Of a DNA stretch of 58,673 nucleotides, positions 1 through 8,975 are shown piece by piece. The notes under the pieces were generated by a model that was not told the origin of the DNA, did no database searches, and saw only the letters and a program-made list of their open reading frames with translations. How positions within the stretch are numbered: the stretch's first letter is position 1; the number at the start of each line of letters is the position of its first letter. Origin of the DNA: Candidatus Auribacterota bacterium (lineage in GTDB: Bacteria > Auribacterota > Tritonobacteria > UBA1439). The stretch spans positions 1 to 58,673 of the forward strand of contig JAPLCW010000119.1 in assembly GCA_026392015.1 (NCBI GenBank), read 5' to 3'. The translations under genes were made by a program, and so were the position numbers.

Positions 1-130
1 CCAGCTCTGACGAATAAGATTTCTTCTCACCTAAGAAACCATGGCTTATAGGCCTCTAATCCTGTTTTTTGCCATGTTGAATAAGCCACGAAAATATTTT
101 TCTTCCCACTGCATTATTTATTGCATTATA

Positions 131-154
131 ATGAATAGGTAGTATACTATTCAT
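131..154. promoter_or_regulatory. Inverted repeat at the IS leader
   Basis: ATGAATAG (131-138) is repeated exactly in inverted form as CTATTCAT (147-154) around an 8-base spacer, ending 3 bases before the DUF6788 start codon. It could be an operator or an RNA hairpin limiting transposase expression; which one cannot be told from sequence. Confidence 0.45.
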
Positions 155-157
155 ACT

Positions 158-511
158 ATGAAAAGCTTAAGAAGTAGGTCCTTCTATATCAGGAGACGCG
201 AAGTGTTGCTGAAGCGTTTGCGGCGGATTGACCTCTTTGTCAGCGGAAGCATGGTGGTGGTATCCAGAAGATGCGGCAATCCTCGTTGTCGCTGTGCCGT
301 TGGAGATAAGCACAAGGGGTACTATCTCATGTACAAGGTCAAGGCAAAGACTCAGGCGGTGTATGTGCCTGTGGATCTTGTGCCTGAAGTCATGAGGTGG
401 GTGAGAGAGCATCGTCGGATCAAGAGACTCATGGCGGAGATTTCCGACTTGCAAAAGGAAGTGATCCGGCTCTATGTCAGGACAAAGCGAAGAGCGATTA
501 CACGACGCTGA
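158..511 (+). CDS. DUF6788-type IS accessory protein
   Basis: A 117-residue, very basic protein. The core RCGNPRCRCA (about residues 39-48) followed by a HKGYY-like stretch is the signature of the DUF6788 family, small proteins often found just upstream of transposase genes; their function is not known, though the Cys pairs and basic charge would suit nucleic-acid binding. The 3' end overlaps the transposase frame by 38 bases in a different frame, so the two are probably translationally coupled or joined by frameshifting. No convincing Shine-Dalgarno precedes the ATG, which lies 3 bases after an inverted repeat. Family assignment is fairly secure, function is not. Confidence 0.75.
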   Translation: MKSLRSRSFYIRRREVLLKRLRRIDLFVSGSMVVVSRRCGNPRCRCAVGDKHKGYYLMYKVKAKTQAVYVPVDLVPEVMRWVREHRRIKRLMAEISDLQKEVIRLYVRTKRRAITRR

Positions 512-1811
512 TCAATTGAAAGTGGTGCTTTTCAAAACAGTGCATCACTTCTTCCCCTCTTTCTCAAACTGGCTGCAATCCATTCCTGATCCGCGCAATC
601 CTCTGAAGATAATCTATCCCTCACGCAGTCTGCTCTGGATAAGCATTCTACTATTTGTGATGAAACTCCGTGCGCGACGACAGATCAATTTCGATTTCAA
701 AACCCCGGCGTTCATTCACAATTTGAACCTGCTCGCAAGAACGGCTGTTGCCCAGGTGCCTCACCATGACACGTTGCTCTACTTGCTCAAGCTGATCCCT
801 TTTGAACTGACAGCTCGGGTAAGGAAGAAAATGATCCACCGCCTCATCCGCATGAAATGCTTTGTTTCGCAGAGATTTCTGGGGCTTTATTATCTTATTG
901 CGATAGATGCTACCGGTCAGCTGGTATATGCGAGGAGACATTGCGATCACTGCCTGGCAAAAAAGCACAATGACAAGGTGCTCTATTATTATCATCCCGT
1001 CTTGGAAGCTAAGCTGGTGTTTCCCAATGGGATAGCATTCTCAATAGGGACGGAATTTATCGAGAATCCCGCTCCTGATGTGGATGTGCAGGATTGTGAA
1101 CAGGTTGCTTTTTATAGGCTCGTCGAACAAGTGAAGAAGGATTTTCCGCAGCTGAGAATCTGCCTGCTCCTCGACGGCCTCTATGCAGCGGCTCCTGTAT
1201 TCGCTCGCTGCAATCAATATGGATGGAAATACATTATCACTTTCAAAGAAGGATCCATGCCGGCGGTCTGGCAGGATTATCTCGGGATAAAGATCCTGGA
1301 GAAAGACAATCACTCACTCTCTATACATGATACGGTTTCTCAGGAGTTCTGGTGGGTCAATGCGATTGAACATTCAGATCAGCACCTCAATGTTTTGGAG
1401 TGCCGCGAAACAAAATCGGACAGCTCGGTGACACGGTTTGTCTGGATGACGAACCTGTCTTTGACCAAAGATAACCACCAGGAGATCGCCAACAAAGGAG
1501 GGAGGCTGCGATGGAAAATTGAAAACGAAGGCTTCAATATGCAAAAAAACGGGGGATACGAACTGGAACACGCATACTGTGAAGATGTACGAGCGCAGAA
1601 GAACTTTTACATCCTCCTTCAGATTGCCCATATCCTGAGTCAACTAATGGAAAAGGGCAGCCTGATCAAAGGAGAAGTTAAGAAGGTCTTCGGCAGCATC
1701 AGAAACTTCGCGCGCCGACTTCTGGAAGACTTCCGGGTGAGAATCCTTCCACCGGCACAGCTGCAGTCTCTATTGGCTGTCTCCTTCCAGATCAGATTTA
1801 ACACCTCCTGA
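474..1811 (+). CDS. IS4-superfamily-like DDE transposase
   Basis: A 445-residue transposase that looks intact. The first catalytic Asp is in the IAIDATGQ segment, the second in LLLDGLYA, and the C-terminal part carries RWKIENEGFNMQKNGG, matching the IS4-type R-x3-E-x6-K pattern with its glutamate. The N-terminal 140 residues are the usual helical DNA-binding region. It overlaps the upstream DUF6788 gene. I could not find clear terminal inverted repeats on either side, so the exact limits of the element are unknown. The frame is uninterrupted, so the copy may be active or recently arrived. Confidence 0.85.
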   Translation: MSGQSEERLHDADQLKVVLFKTVHHFFPSFSNWLQSIPDPRNPLKIIYPSRSLLWISILLFVMKLRARRQINFDFKTPAFIHNLNLLARTAVAQVPHHDTLLYLLKLIPFELTARVRKKMIHRLIRMKCFVSQRFLGLYYLIAIDATGQLVYARRHCDHCLAKKHNDKVLYYYHPVLEAKLVFPNGIAFSIGTEFIENPAPDVDVQDCEQVAFYRLVEQVKKDFPQLRICLLLDGLYAAAPVFARCNQYGWKYIITFKEGSMPAVWQDYLGIKILEKDNHSLSIHDTVSQEFWWVNAIEHSDQHLNVLECRETKSDSSVTRFVWMTNLSLTKDNHQEIANKGGRLRWKIENEGFNMQKNGGYELEHAYCEDVRAQKNFYILLQIAHILSQLMEKGSLIKGEVKKVFGSIRNFARRLLEDFRVRILPPAQLQSLLAVSFQIRFNTS

Positions 1812-2055
1812 AAAGCCCTCCCGTTCCAGTCGTACCCCCCTTTTATTATCAGCCCACAATAAAGCCCGGTAAAGTAAAAAATCAACGGTAGTCGTGTGCC
1901 TAATCTGCGTTGGCAGGCAACCTCAATGCTTCGATGCTGTTATGTCACGCTTTACAGGGCTTTTTGTTCGTCAGGGCTGAGTCGCCGTTCGTGTGGTTGT
2001 TATTCGGATGATAAAGTAGTATCATTCCTGTAGCGGCGCATATCCACGGAGGTGT

Positions 2056-2760
2056 ATGAAAAAGATCAAGCTTTCGCCCTCGGCGCTGAGTCTCTTCCTC
2101 GACTGCCCCCTCTGCTTCTGGCTCGAGAAGAACGAGGGGGTCAAGAGGCCCCGGGGCATTTTCCCCTCTTTGCCGGGCGGAATGGATCTCGCGATCAAGG
2201 CGTACTTTGACAGGTACCGCGCGCGGAACGAGCTACCCCCCGAGCTTGTCGGGAAGGTGAGAGGGAAACTTTTCCCCGATAGCATGGTCCTCGATCGATG
2301 GAGGAGCTGGAGGACAACCGATCTCCATTACGAGGATGGCGTCCTTGGCGCCGTTCTCTCCGGAGCGCTCGATGACTGCCTTGTGGACGGCGACTACTAC
2401 ATCCCCGTGGATTACAAGACGCGCGGCTCCGATATCAAGGAGGACCCGGCTACCTACTACCAGACGCAGCTCGACTCCTACTGTTTGATGCTTGAGGCGA
2501 ACGGGTACAGGACGCCGGGATTCTCATACCTTGTGTACTACTGGCCGCTTGAGGTGCAGGAGCACGGCCTCGTGAAATTCAAGGTGACGCCGATCAGGAT
2601 AACGACGAACAGCGAGTCGGCAAAAAAAATATTCATGGACGCCGTCCGTCTCCTCTCCTCGAAAATGCCTTCCGCCGCCGAGGCGTGCCAATACTGCGCG
2701 CTGGTCAGCCGCCGGAGGGGGGAGAGGGAAGGCACCGGGGACCAGCTTAAACTTTTTTGA
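2056..2760 (+). CDS. PD-(D/E)XK nuclease family protein, Cas4/AddB-like
   Basis: A 234-residue stand-alone nuclease-fold protein. It begins with the helical LSPSALSLFLDCPLCFWLE element typical of the Cas4/RecB-nuclease group, and the catalytic core is YYIPVDYKTRG (D-x-K after a strand), followed by QTQLDSYCLML, the helix with the conserved Q-Y pair. Four cysteines, C17 and C20 at the front and C211 and C214 at the back, are placed so that they could hold an Fe-S cluster, as in Cas4 and AddB, although the usual arrangement there is one plus three. No cas genes, helicase or CRISPR array are nearby. An AGGAGGT-like ribosome site (GGAGGTGT) precedes the ATG. Role in repair or replication is inference. 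Confidence 0.7.
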   Translation: MKKIKLSPSALSLFLDCPLCFWLEKNEGVKRPRGIFPSLPGGMDLAIKAYFDRYRARNELPPELVGKVRGKLFPDSMVLDRWRSWRTTDLHYEDGVLGAVLSGALDDCLVDGDYYIPVDYKTRGSDIKEDPATYYQTQLDSYCLMLEANGYRTPGFSYLVYYWPLEVQEHGLVKFKVTPIRITTNSESAKKIFMDAVRLLSSKMPSAAEACQYCALVSRRRGEREGTGDQLKLF

Positions 2761-2810
2761 TCGGGATCGCATCACAAAGGCAACCGCAGGAAACACCCCA
2801 AAGACATTCA

Positions 2811-2982
2811 ACCGCGGATTTCGCGGATTACGCGGATTATTAATGGCTGATCAACCCTATGTAAGAATATTCAATGGTAGTATGAAAGCATGCAGATAAC
2901 ACAGAAACACTCTCTCGAAGCTCTTTGCATAATCCGTGGCCCAGCCTTCTTTAATCCCTGTCATCCGCGTAATCCGCGGTTA
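2811..2982. repeat. Dyad array, CGCGGATTA words
   Basis: The left arm (2811-2840) reiterates CGCGGATT/ACGCGGATTA with drift; the right arm (2962-2982) is the inverse, ATCCGCGTAATCCGCGG. It fills most of the gap between the nuclease gene and the next gene. No gene is visible in 2761-3033. Confidence 0.7.
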
Positions 2983-3033
2983 CTCATGATGTAGTTTCTA
3001 AAGCTAAAAAATCAATCCGGCAAGGAGGGAGAT

Positions 3034-3528
3034 ATGGGAGACGTGCAAGGGAGAGAATTCACGCGTGATCGAGCGGGATGGATCATTGTCATCCTGAACC
3101 TGGTCATGGCGGCCAACTCGACTTTTTACTTCATCGCGAAGCTGGGCGCGGGCCTGACCGGCTGGCTCGCAATGAACTCCTGCGCGCCGAGCATATTTAT
3201 TTTCAGCGTCGGCTACCTCTTACGCCACCGTCTTGTGATGGCGGTGGGCGCCGGGCTTATGTTCCGCTATGGGACACTCGGCCTCTTCGTGTTCGGGTGG
3301 CAGGGGATGAATCTCATTCCGCAGGCGGGCCATATACTGATGACCATGGGGGTGCTTTATTTCATCCTGAGAATGCTCCGGCAACGCTCGCTGGCCGAGA
3401 TCATCGTTGCGGGCGCGGTCGCGCTCGTGCTGATGTACGCGGACTGGCAGGCCTCATGGTTTGCGTCACACCCCGGCGTTCTCGATCGCCTCATGGATGG
3501 AACATTGGATGCGCGGACACTGAGGTGA
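3034..3528 (+). CDS. Small five-helix membrane protein, unknown
   Basis: I do not recognise this 164-residue protein. A strong ribosome site (AAGGAGGGAG) precedes the ATG. Hydrophobic stretches at about 15-35, 44-63, 67-90, 98-115 and 119-138 predict five membrane helices; the N-terminal 14 residues are charged and the C-terminal 25 residues are soluble. There are no catalytic motifs. It stands alone between a repeat array and a convergent gene, so context gives no clue. A second long frame overlaps it in another phase but lacks a ribosome site and is not considered real. Confidence 0.6.
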   Translation: MGDVQGREFTRDRAGWIIVILNLVMAANSTFYFIAKLGAGLTGWLAMNSCAPSIFIFSVGYLLRHRLVMAVGAGLMFRYGTLGLFVFGWQGMNLIPQAGHILMTMGVLYFILRMLRQRSLAEIIVAGAVALVLMYADWQASWFASHPGVLDRLMDGTLDARTLR

Positions 3529-3636
3529 GGAGCGCGCCCACTCCCTCTCGCGGGCGTCGCAGGACTGACGTGTGCGGTGCGTTGAACGCCATCGCGCAGG
3601 GCCAGGGTCTCAAATCTTCACCGGCCCCGGCGGTTG

Positions 3637-5190
3637 TCACCGAACCGTAAAGGTTGTAGTAGCCAACTGGCAGAGCGGCTTTAATGCGTTCTTCATGGTG
3701 GGTTTCAGCCCGGCCATCAGCGTTGCGCAGTAGATTGTATAATTGCCCGACACGCCGAACGGCACAACCGTAGAGAACACCTTCTCCGGTCCCCAGCCCC
3801 CGCCGGGGAAATGCATTTCCAATCCGTCCTTTACGAGCGCGTGGATTCCCCTCTTCAGCGTGAAGGGCGACATGACCGACCACTCTTTGCCGATCCCTGC
3901 GATCACCAGGTAGCCATCCCAATCCACATACGTGTCGGTGAAACTGACCCAGATCTCAAGCGTTTCCCCCGCGCGGAAGCTGGTCTTGTTCGGCCACACC
4001 CTGAGCCCCGGAGGGAATGTGACTGTAGGAGTGGGGGTCATGGTGGGGGTGGGTGGGATGGGAGTCGACGTTTGCTCTGAGAGGACGTACATTCTGCTAT
4101 CGAAGGAACCAATGTAGAGTGACCGCGAGTCTATCGCAGGCGAAGAATAAATGGTAGCACCGGTGTCATAACTCCATATCAAGGAACCGGTTGAGCTGAT
4201 GCAGTATACCTTTGAGTCCTGGGATCCTAGGAATACCGTGTCAGTAGCGCTTAAAGCAGGTGATGATTGAAGACCACTCGCTGTTGAATAGCTCCACGAT
4301 AAGGCCCCATTTTGATTAAGGCAATAAAGATTATTATCATCCGAGCCGATATACACCACATTGGTGCTCACAGCCGCGGTCATGCCAAATTGGATTGGAT
4401 CTCCTGTCTCATAGCTCCATCTTAAGGCACCAACGGAATTTAAGCTGTAGAGATGGTTATCCATACAACCGAGGTAAATGTCGTGATCCGAACTCACGGC
4501 CGCAGCGGAAAAAATATCAGCAGCCGTTCGATAACTCCATACGAAGCTTCCATTTGAACTTAAAGAAAAGAACCTGTTTACGCTCGAGCCTATATAAACA
4601 GTATCCACGCCATCAAGCGATGGAGCACAGTTAACGAAACTCCCCAGTTCATAGCTCCATGAGAATTGCCCATTATGTTGCAGACAGTAGATATTGCCAT
4701 CGTCAGATGTATTCCACACAGCCTCATCGTTCGTGACCGGTGATTGCCCATGGTCGATATCGTTACCGGTCATGTAGCTCCAATCCAAAGTACCTGCTGA
4801 AGTAATAACGTAAAGGCAGTTATCCATTGACCCAAGATATAGTGCCTCGTCATGGAAGCCCGGTGATGCCTGAATGTTATCGTCTGTAGTGTAGCTCCAA
4901 AGCATGGTGCCGCCTGAGGTAAAGCAGTATATGTTGTTGTCATAAGAGCCTAAATATGTCGAGCCATCTTCACCCAACACGGGGGACGAATACACATCGC
5001 TGCCAACCCGATAGCTCCATTTGAGTCCGCAAGAAAGAGGCCCGCCCAAAGGGCTCTTCCCTGTCCGCTGCGCGTCGTGGTGAAACATCGGCCAGTTGCC
5101 GTCTGGGGACTGGGCCTGCAGGGTGGATATCCAAAAGAGGGTTGTGGCAATTGCAGCAGCCCCGATAACGCAGATAAATCTTCTCATCAT
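3637..5190 (-). CDS. Secreted eight-bladed PQQ-like beta-propeller protein
   Basis: A 517-residue exported protein. The chosen ATG at 5190 follows GAGGAG; an upstream in-frame GTG at 5211 is less likely. A signal peptide (MMRRFICVIGAAAIATTLF..LQAQ) is followed by the family opening [15 protein letters not shown] and then eight repeats of about 40 residues with the pattern WSY-x-T-G...SSPA...D...YLGS-x-D-x-x-LY. A short Thr-Pro linker leads to a C-terminal beta-rich module of about 125 residues (LRVWPNKTSFRAGETLEIWV...). It is convergent with the membrane-protein gene and divergent from tupA. The repeats fit PQQ-like propellers, but the classical quinoprotein docking motif is absent, so cofactor binding is not implied. 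Likely a surface scaffold or binding protein. Confidence 0.8.
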   Translation of the reverse strand: MMRRFICVIGAAAIATTLFWISTLQAQSPDGNWPMFHHDAQRTGKSPLGGPLSCGLKWSYRVGSDVYSSPVLGEDGSTYLGSYDNNIYCFTSGGTMLWSYTTDDNIQASPGFHDEALYLGSMDNCLYVITSAGTLDWSYMTGNDIDHGQSPVTNDEAVWNTSDDGNIYCLQHNGQFSWSYELGSFVNCAPSLDGVDTVYIGSSVNRFFSLSSNGSFVWSYRTAADIFSAAAVSSDHDIYLGCMDNHLYSLNSVGALRWSYETGDPIQFGMTAAVSTNVVYIGSDDNNLYCLNQNGALSWSYSTASGLQSSPALSATDTVFLGSQDSKVYCISSTGSLIWSYDTGATIYSSPAIDSRSLYIGSFDSRMYVLSEQTSTPIPPTPTMTPTPTVTFPPGLRVWPNKTSFRAGETLEIWVSFTDTYVDWDGYLVIAGIGKEWSVMSPFTLKRGIHALVKDGLEMHFPGGGWGPEKVFSTVVPFGVSGNYTIYCATLMAGLKPTMKNALKPLCQLATTTFTVR

Positions 5191-5329
5191 GAATCTCCTC
5201 TTTGTTCTCACACTATAGGGCAGATAGTGCCATCAAGAGGGATACCCGCACACAGTGGGAGAGAACCTTTTTTCGAAATGAGTATAGCATGATTTTGCTG
5301 ATATGCAAAATAGAAAAATAGGAATTCGA

Positions 5330-5480
5330 CCGTGTCCTTTATAGCAAAAAACATGTCATTGCGCGCGAAGCGAAGCGATCTTTTTCTTGCCAGGGAACTG
5401 AGATTAGCTCTTTGGCCTCGCTTTGCGCGGTCTCCTCACAATGACTTGCGGACTCGAATTCTCACATCCTCTGACACGTT
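5330..5480. repeat. Degenerate CTAG-family repeat element
   Basis: Between the divergent propeller and tupA genes lies a decayed relative of the elements at 20145 and 44164: ACCGTGTCCTTTATAG-like left flank, then GTCATTGCGCGCGAAGCG, and on the right CTCACAATGACTTGCGG followed by TGACACG. The rest of the gap (5212-5639) holds no gene that I can support. Confidence 0.55.
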
Positions 5481-5639
5481 GTTTGGGAACCAGATCGTTA
5501 TTGCCGTGAACGGCGGGAATATGTACTATAGTGAGCGCTCCGAGCCGCATCCGGGCTAACGGCGATTGTCCCATGCCCGGCGGCCGATAGGGTATCGCGA
5601 GAAATTGCGGTGCCTCCCATACTTGGAAAGGAGGAGAGC

Positions 5640-6473
5640 ATGAAGCGTTTCAGCCCGCTGTTTTTCCTCGCCCTTATGCTCCTCGCATCAACGTGTATCC
5701 CCTCCGCCCTCATCGCTGCGGACCGCGTCAAGCTGGCGACCACCACAAGCACCGCCGACACAGGACTCCTCGACGCCATCCTGCCGGCGTTCGAGAAGAG
5801 ATTCAATCTGAAGGTCGATGTGATCCCCGTCGGGACAGGACAGGCAATCGTGCTCGCGAGGAACGGCGACGTTGACGTTGTCCTCGTTCATGCGCGTGAA
5901 AAGGAAGATGAATTCGTGAAGAGCGGCTGCGGCGTCAACCGGAGAGATGTGATGTACAACGATTTTGTCATCGTCGGACCTCCGGATGATTCGGCGGGTA
6001 TCAGGGGAAAAAAGAGCGCTGTGGAAGCCGTGGAGTCAATCGCGCGCTCCGGGTGTTCATTCGTTTCGCGCGGGGACGAATCCGGAACCCATATCAAAGA
6101 GAAAGAATTATGGAAGTCGGCGGGCATAGCCCCCTCGGGGAAATGGTACCTGGAGGCGGGACAGGGGATGGGGGCGACGCTCGTCGTTGCGAACGAGAAG
6201 AAGGCGTACTGCCTCGCAGATCGGGCGACGTTTATGGCGTTCCGGGATAAGATCAGCCTCGCTATTCTGTACGAGGGGGACAGTCGCCTTATGAACCGCT
6301 ACGGCGTTATCGCGGTGAGCCCCGCGAGGTATCCCCGGGCAAAATATATTCAGGCAATGAGCCTCATCGCCTGGCTGACCTCGCCCGAGGGGCAGAAGAT
6401 GATCGGGGACTTCAAGAAGAACGGCTTGGTCCTTTTTCACCCCAGCGCCTATGGGGAGGTCGGCAAAGAGTGA
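5640..6473 (+). CDS. tupA: Tungstate ABC transporter, substrate-binding protein
   Basis: A 277-residue periplasmic or lipid-anchored binding protein. After a signal peptide (MKRFSPLFFLALMLLASTC...) comes VKLATTTSTADTGLLD, the TTTS oxyanion-binding motif of TupA, then GTGQAI, SRGDESGTHIKE and GQGMGATL, all in the family's order. The ATG at 5640 follows AAAGGAGGAG. The gene overlaps the permease gene by four bases (GTGA), so translation is coupled. Tungstate import supplies tungsten enzymes such as aldehyde:ferredoxin oxidoreductases or W-formate dehydrogenases, none of which is in the window. TupA against WtpA or ModA is decided by the TTTST motif and by the single-domain permease. Confidence 0.9.
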   Translation: MKRFSPLFFLALMLLASTCIPSALIAADRVKLATTTSTADTGLLDAILPAFEKRFNLKVDVIPVGTGQAIVLARNGDVDVVLVHAREKEDEFVKSGCGVNRRDVMYNDFVIVGPPDDSAGIRGKKSAVEAVESIARSGCSFVSRGDESGTHIKEKELWKSAGIAPSGKWYLEAGQGMGATLVVANEKKAYCLADRATFMAFRDKISLAILYEGDSRLMNRYGVIAVSPARYPRAKYIQAMSLIAWLTSPEGQKMIGDFKKNGLVLFHPSAYGEVGKE

Positions 6474-7156
6474 ACTATCTCGGGGAGAGTTTCAGGGAGG
6501 CGTTCCGTCTCATCATCCGCCTCGATCCCGAAACGATGAGGATATCTCTCCTCTCGATCAAGGTATCCGGTCTCTCCACACTGGTGGCATCTCTGCTGGG
6601 GGTCCCTCTCGGAGCGTATGTCGCTCTCAGCAAATCCCGCGGCAGGCGAGCGGTGATTACGGTGCTCAACACGCTCCTCGCGCTTCCCACGGTAGTCGTT
6701 GGCCTTTTTATCTACTCGCTGATTTCGTCTCGCGGGCCGTTCGGCTCATTCCACCTTCTCTTCACACCCTGCGCAATGGTGATCGGCCAGTGTGTCCTTG
6801 TGCTTCCTCTCGTGGCGGCGCTCAGTCTCGCTGCGGTGCAGGGTGTGGATCCTCGCGCACGGGAAACGGCGCTCACGCTCGGAGCGACAGGGATTCAGGC
6901 GGCCCGGACGGTGCTCCGCGAGGGGCGCTTCGCCCTTCTCGCCGCGCTCATCGCGGGATTCGGGAGGGTTTTTGCGGAGGTGGGTGTCTCGGTGATGCTC
7001 GGCGGAAATATACGATGGTACACCCGCAATATCACCACCGCAATCGCGCTCGAAACGAGCAGGGGAGATTTCGCGCTCGCGCTTGCCCTCGGCATCATTC
7101 TCCTCGCGGTAGCGTTGGGCATCAATATACTTCTTCAGTGGGTGCAGAGGAAGTGA
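6470..7156 (+). CDS. tupB: Tungstate ABC transporter permease
   Basis: A 228-residue integral membrane protein starting at a GTG that overlaps the tupA stop codon. It has the permease fold of molybdate/tungstate importers: about five helices and the cytoplasmic EAA-type loop around DPRARETALTLGATGIQAARTV that docks to the ATPase. N-terminal RMISLLSIKVSGLSTLVASLLGVPLG-like sequence is typical of TupB. It forms the transmembrane pore for TupA-delivered tungstate. The ATPase gene follows after a 303-base gap that holds repeats, which suggests that an originally compact operon was opened by insertion. Confidence 0.88.
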   Translation: MNYLGESFREAFRLIIRLDPETMRISLLSIKVSGLSTLVASLLGVPLGAYVALSKSRGRRAVITVLNTLLALPTVVVGLFIYSLISSRGPFGSFHLLFTPCAMVIGQCVLVLPLVAALSLAAVQGVDPRARETALTLGATGIQAARTVLREGRFALLAALIAGFGRVFAEVGVSVMLGGNIRWYTRNITTAIALETSRGDFALALALGIILLAVALGINILLQWVQRK

Positions 7157-7459
7157 GTAAGCAAGCGAAGAAGCTATCGAGCTATCACGCTATCTAGGAT
7201 GGTTCTATCCCATTTTGCGTGGGTAAATAAATATCATTCCCTCCCCCTGTGAAGGGGAGCCTGTGCTGAGCCTGTCGAAGCAAGGGTCGGGGTGGGGGTG
7301 TTGACTACAGCAAAGGGTGTAAAGTTTAATGTATATGAACTTTCAACCTTACACCTTAAACCTGTAACCGTAGTTATCCCCCCTTCAGAGGGGGGAGGAA
7401 TAACTTGATTCATCCACATGAAGTGGAAGAGAACCTCGATAATTGATCTAAAGGCGTCA
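7157..7459. repeat. Repeat-filled gap inside tupABC
   Basis: Starts with a small reiterated word (GCTATCGAGCTATCACGCTATC, 7174-7195 region), then an imperfect inverted pair: ATTCCCTCCCCCTGTGAAGG near 7236 and CCCCCCTTCAGAGGGGGGAG near 7379. Between the arms is a stretch with GTGTAAAGTTTAA and its inverse. No coding capacity is visible. It separates tupB from tupC. Confidence 0.6.
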
Positions 7460-8122
7460 ATGGCAACGATTCTTCGTGTCCATAATTTGGTAAAATCATA
7501 CAACGGCGGTTTTACCCTCTCCGTTCCGCGGATGGAGGTGGAACGGGGCACGGTCACTGCGGTCCTCGGCTCGAACGGATCCGGGAAAAGCACTCTCCTC
7601 ACGGTGATCGCGGGAATCAACGCTGCCGATTGCGGCACAGTCGGCATGGGGGAGATGGCAATCGGGGCACGTTTCCCCGCTCCCCTCGCCTGGCGGAGGG
7701 CGGTGACAATGGTTGCGCAGAAACCGTACCTTTTTCACGGTACGGTCGCGCATAACATCGGATATGGTCTTCACCTCCGCAGCGTGCCGCGGGCTCAGCG
7801 TGAACAAAGGATCAGAGATATGCTGAGAAAGATCGGCCTCGAGGAATTTGCCCGAAGGGATGCGAGGGAACTCTCCGGCGGAGAGGCGCAGATGGTCGCG
7901 CTCGCGAGGGCGCTCACCCTCGATCCGGAAATCCTGCTTCTCGATGAACCGACAGCCTACATCGACAGGGACAACGCCGCCCGACTGGAACAGGTCATCA
8001 GCACACTCAGGGCAAAGCGCGAGCTTTCGCTGCTCATGGCTACGCACGACCTCGCACAGGCGAACCGCGTCGCGGACAGGGTTGTTTCGCTCGTCGACGG
8101 GCGTCTCCTGGCCGCGACCTGA
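7460..8122 (+). CDS. tupC: Tungstate ABC transporter ATPase
   Basis: A 220-residue ABC ATPase. Walker A is GSNGSGKS, the Q-loop is in MVAQKPYLF, the signature is LSGGEAQ, Walker B is ILLLDEPTA and the switch His is in MATHDL. The ATG at 7460 is preferred over the upstream ATG at 7418 because homologous ATPases begin close to the ILRVHNLVKSY strand; AAAGG lies 5 bases upstream. Together with TupA and TupB it completes a tungstate importer. The protein ends without an extra regulatory oxyanion-binding domain, as is usual for TupC. Confidence 0.88.
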   Translation: MATILRVHNLVKSYNGGFTLSVPRMEVERGTVTAVLGSNGSGKSTLLTVIAGINAADCGTVGMGEMAIGARFPAPLAWRRAVTMVAQKPYLFHGTVAHNIGYGLHLRSVPRAQREQRIRDMLRKIGLEEFARRDARELSGGEAQMVALARALTLDPEILLLDEPTAYIDRDNAARLEQVISTLRAKRELSLLMATHDLAQANRVADRVVSLVDGRLLAAT

Positions 8123-8214
8123 CGCGTGCCTTGCCCCGAGGGGAGCCGCCCCGCTCTTTCCGGACAGGAGCAGTTCCGCGGCAACGGCAGAACGGATATT
8201 TCAGGGAGGTGGTT

Positions 8215-8523
8215 ATGGCACAGGCTCGGACGGTGTACGTCACATGCCCCCTCTGCGGGGGGATGCTCGAGGTGGATACAGAGAACGGAAAGGTGGTGCG
8301 GCATTTCAAGGCGAAGCCGAAGACAGAGTCCGAGGACACGCTGGTCGAGGGGCTCAAGGCGGTGAAGGCCGGCGAGGGTGCGAGGGATGAGAAGTTCAGG
8401 GCGGCGCAGGAAAAGGAGAAGAGCAAGATCGAACGCATAGAAGATCTGTTCCGCCAGAAGAAGAAGGAAGTCGAAGAGTCGGGGGATACCGGCAAACCGC
8501 TGAGACCGATCGATTTGGACTAG
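8215..8523 (+). CDS. Small Cys-pair, coiled-coil protein of unknown function
   Basis: A 102-residue protein preceded by a strong AGGGAGGTGG ribosome site. Residues about 10-13 form one CPLCGG knuckle with no matching second pair, so it would need dimerisation or a partner to bind zinc. The rest is a highly charged, probably helical segment (KAGEGARDEKFRAAQEKEKSK...). It lies 92 bases after tupC. Its TAG stop codon is part of the CTAG end of the repeat element that follows, so the original C-terminus may have been slightly different. I do not recognise a function. Confidence 0.6.
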   Translation: MAQARTVYVTCPLCGGMLEVDTENGKVVRHFKAKPKTESEDTLVEGLKAVKAGEGARDEKFRAAQEKEKSKIERIEDLFRQKKKEVEESGDTGKPLRPIDLD

Positions 8524-8700
8524 TACACTGTTAAATTAGTTTTTACTGATATAAATGCCGTAAGCATTATGTCATTGCGAGGATCCCGCCGAGGCGGGGG
8601 ACGAAGCAATCTGTTTTTATCTTTTAACAACGAGATTACCGCGCCCTTTGGGCTCGCAATGACAGGTTACCTCGTAAGAATTAACTTCACAGTGTACTAG
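8520..8700. mobile_element. CTAG-ended MITE-like element, copy B1
   Basis: A 181-bp element bounded by CTAGTACACTGT on the left and ACAGTGTACTAG on the right, a 12-base perfect terminal inverted repeat. The interior is a second inverted pair, GTCATTGCGAGG at 8571 and CTCGCAATGAC ending near 8664. The left CTAG supplies the stop codon of the preceding gene. No transposase inside, so any mobility would be in trans. Confidence 0.75.
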
Positions 8701-8903
8701 GGTGTCTCTCATGCTTCCTTACTGCCCCACCGTTATTCCTTCGCAGGCGGGAATCCAATCCATGCCCATCGATGTTCCTGCAGTGAACCATTTACGGACC
8801 GGAGATGGCGGATAACGGATTGAAAGGCCCACCCAATGGGTGATGATCCGCTATAAACCGCAAACTCCAAGATTCAAAATAAATCACAAACGCTGATTAT
8901 CTT

Positions 8904-8975
8904 GAGCGATTGCGCGATTGGGCAATTGAGCGATTAGGTATTCAGTATTTCAACCCAATCGCCTAATCGCCGCTC
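8904..8975. repeat. Dyad array, GCGATTGGGCAATTAG words
   Basis: Left arm reiterates GCGATT / GGCAATTGA / GCGATTAGG; right arm reads CCCAATCGCCTAATCGCC, the inverse. Located just before the permease gene. The preceding 8701-8903 shows no gene. The same words recur at 11955-12025. Confidence 0.65.

Noticed and set aside
3078..3650. 190-residue frame overlapping the small membrane protein
   Set aside because: No ribosome site, low-complexity composition, while the overlapping frame has a strong ribosome site and clear membrane helices.
5212..5260. TGGCAC...TGCC resembling a -24/-12 promoter ahead of the propeller gene on the minus strand
   Set aside because: The GG to GC spacing is 8 bases, not 10, so it does not fit sigma-54.
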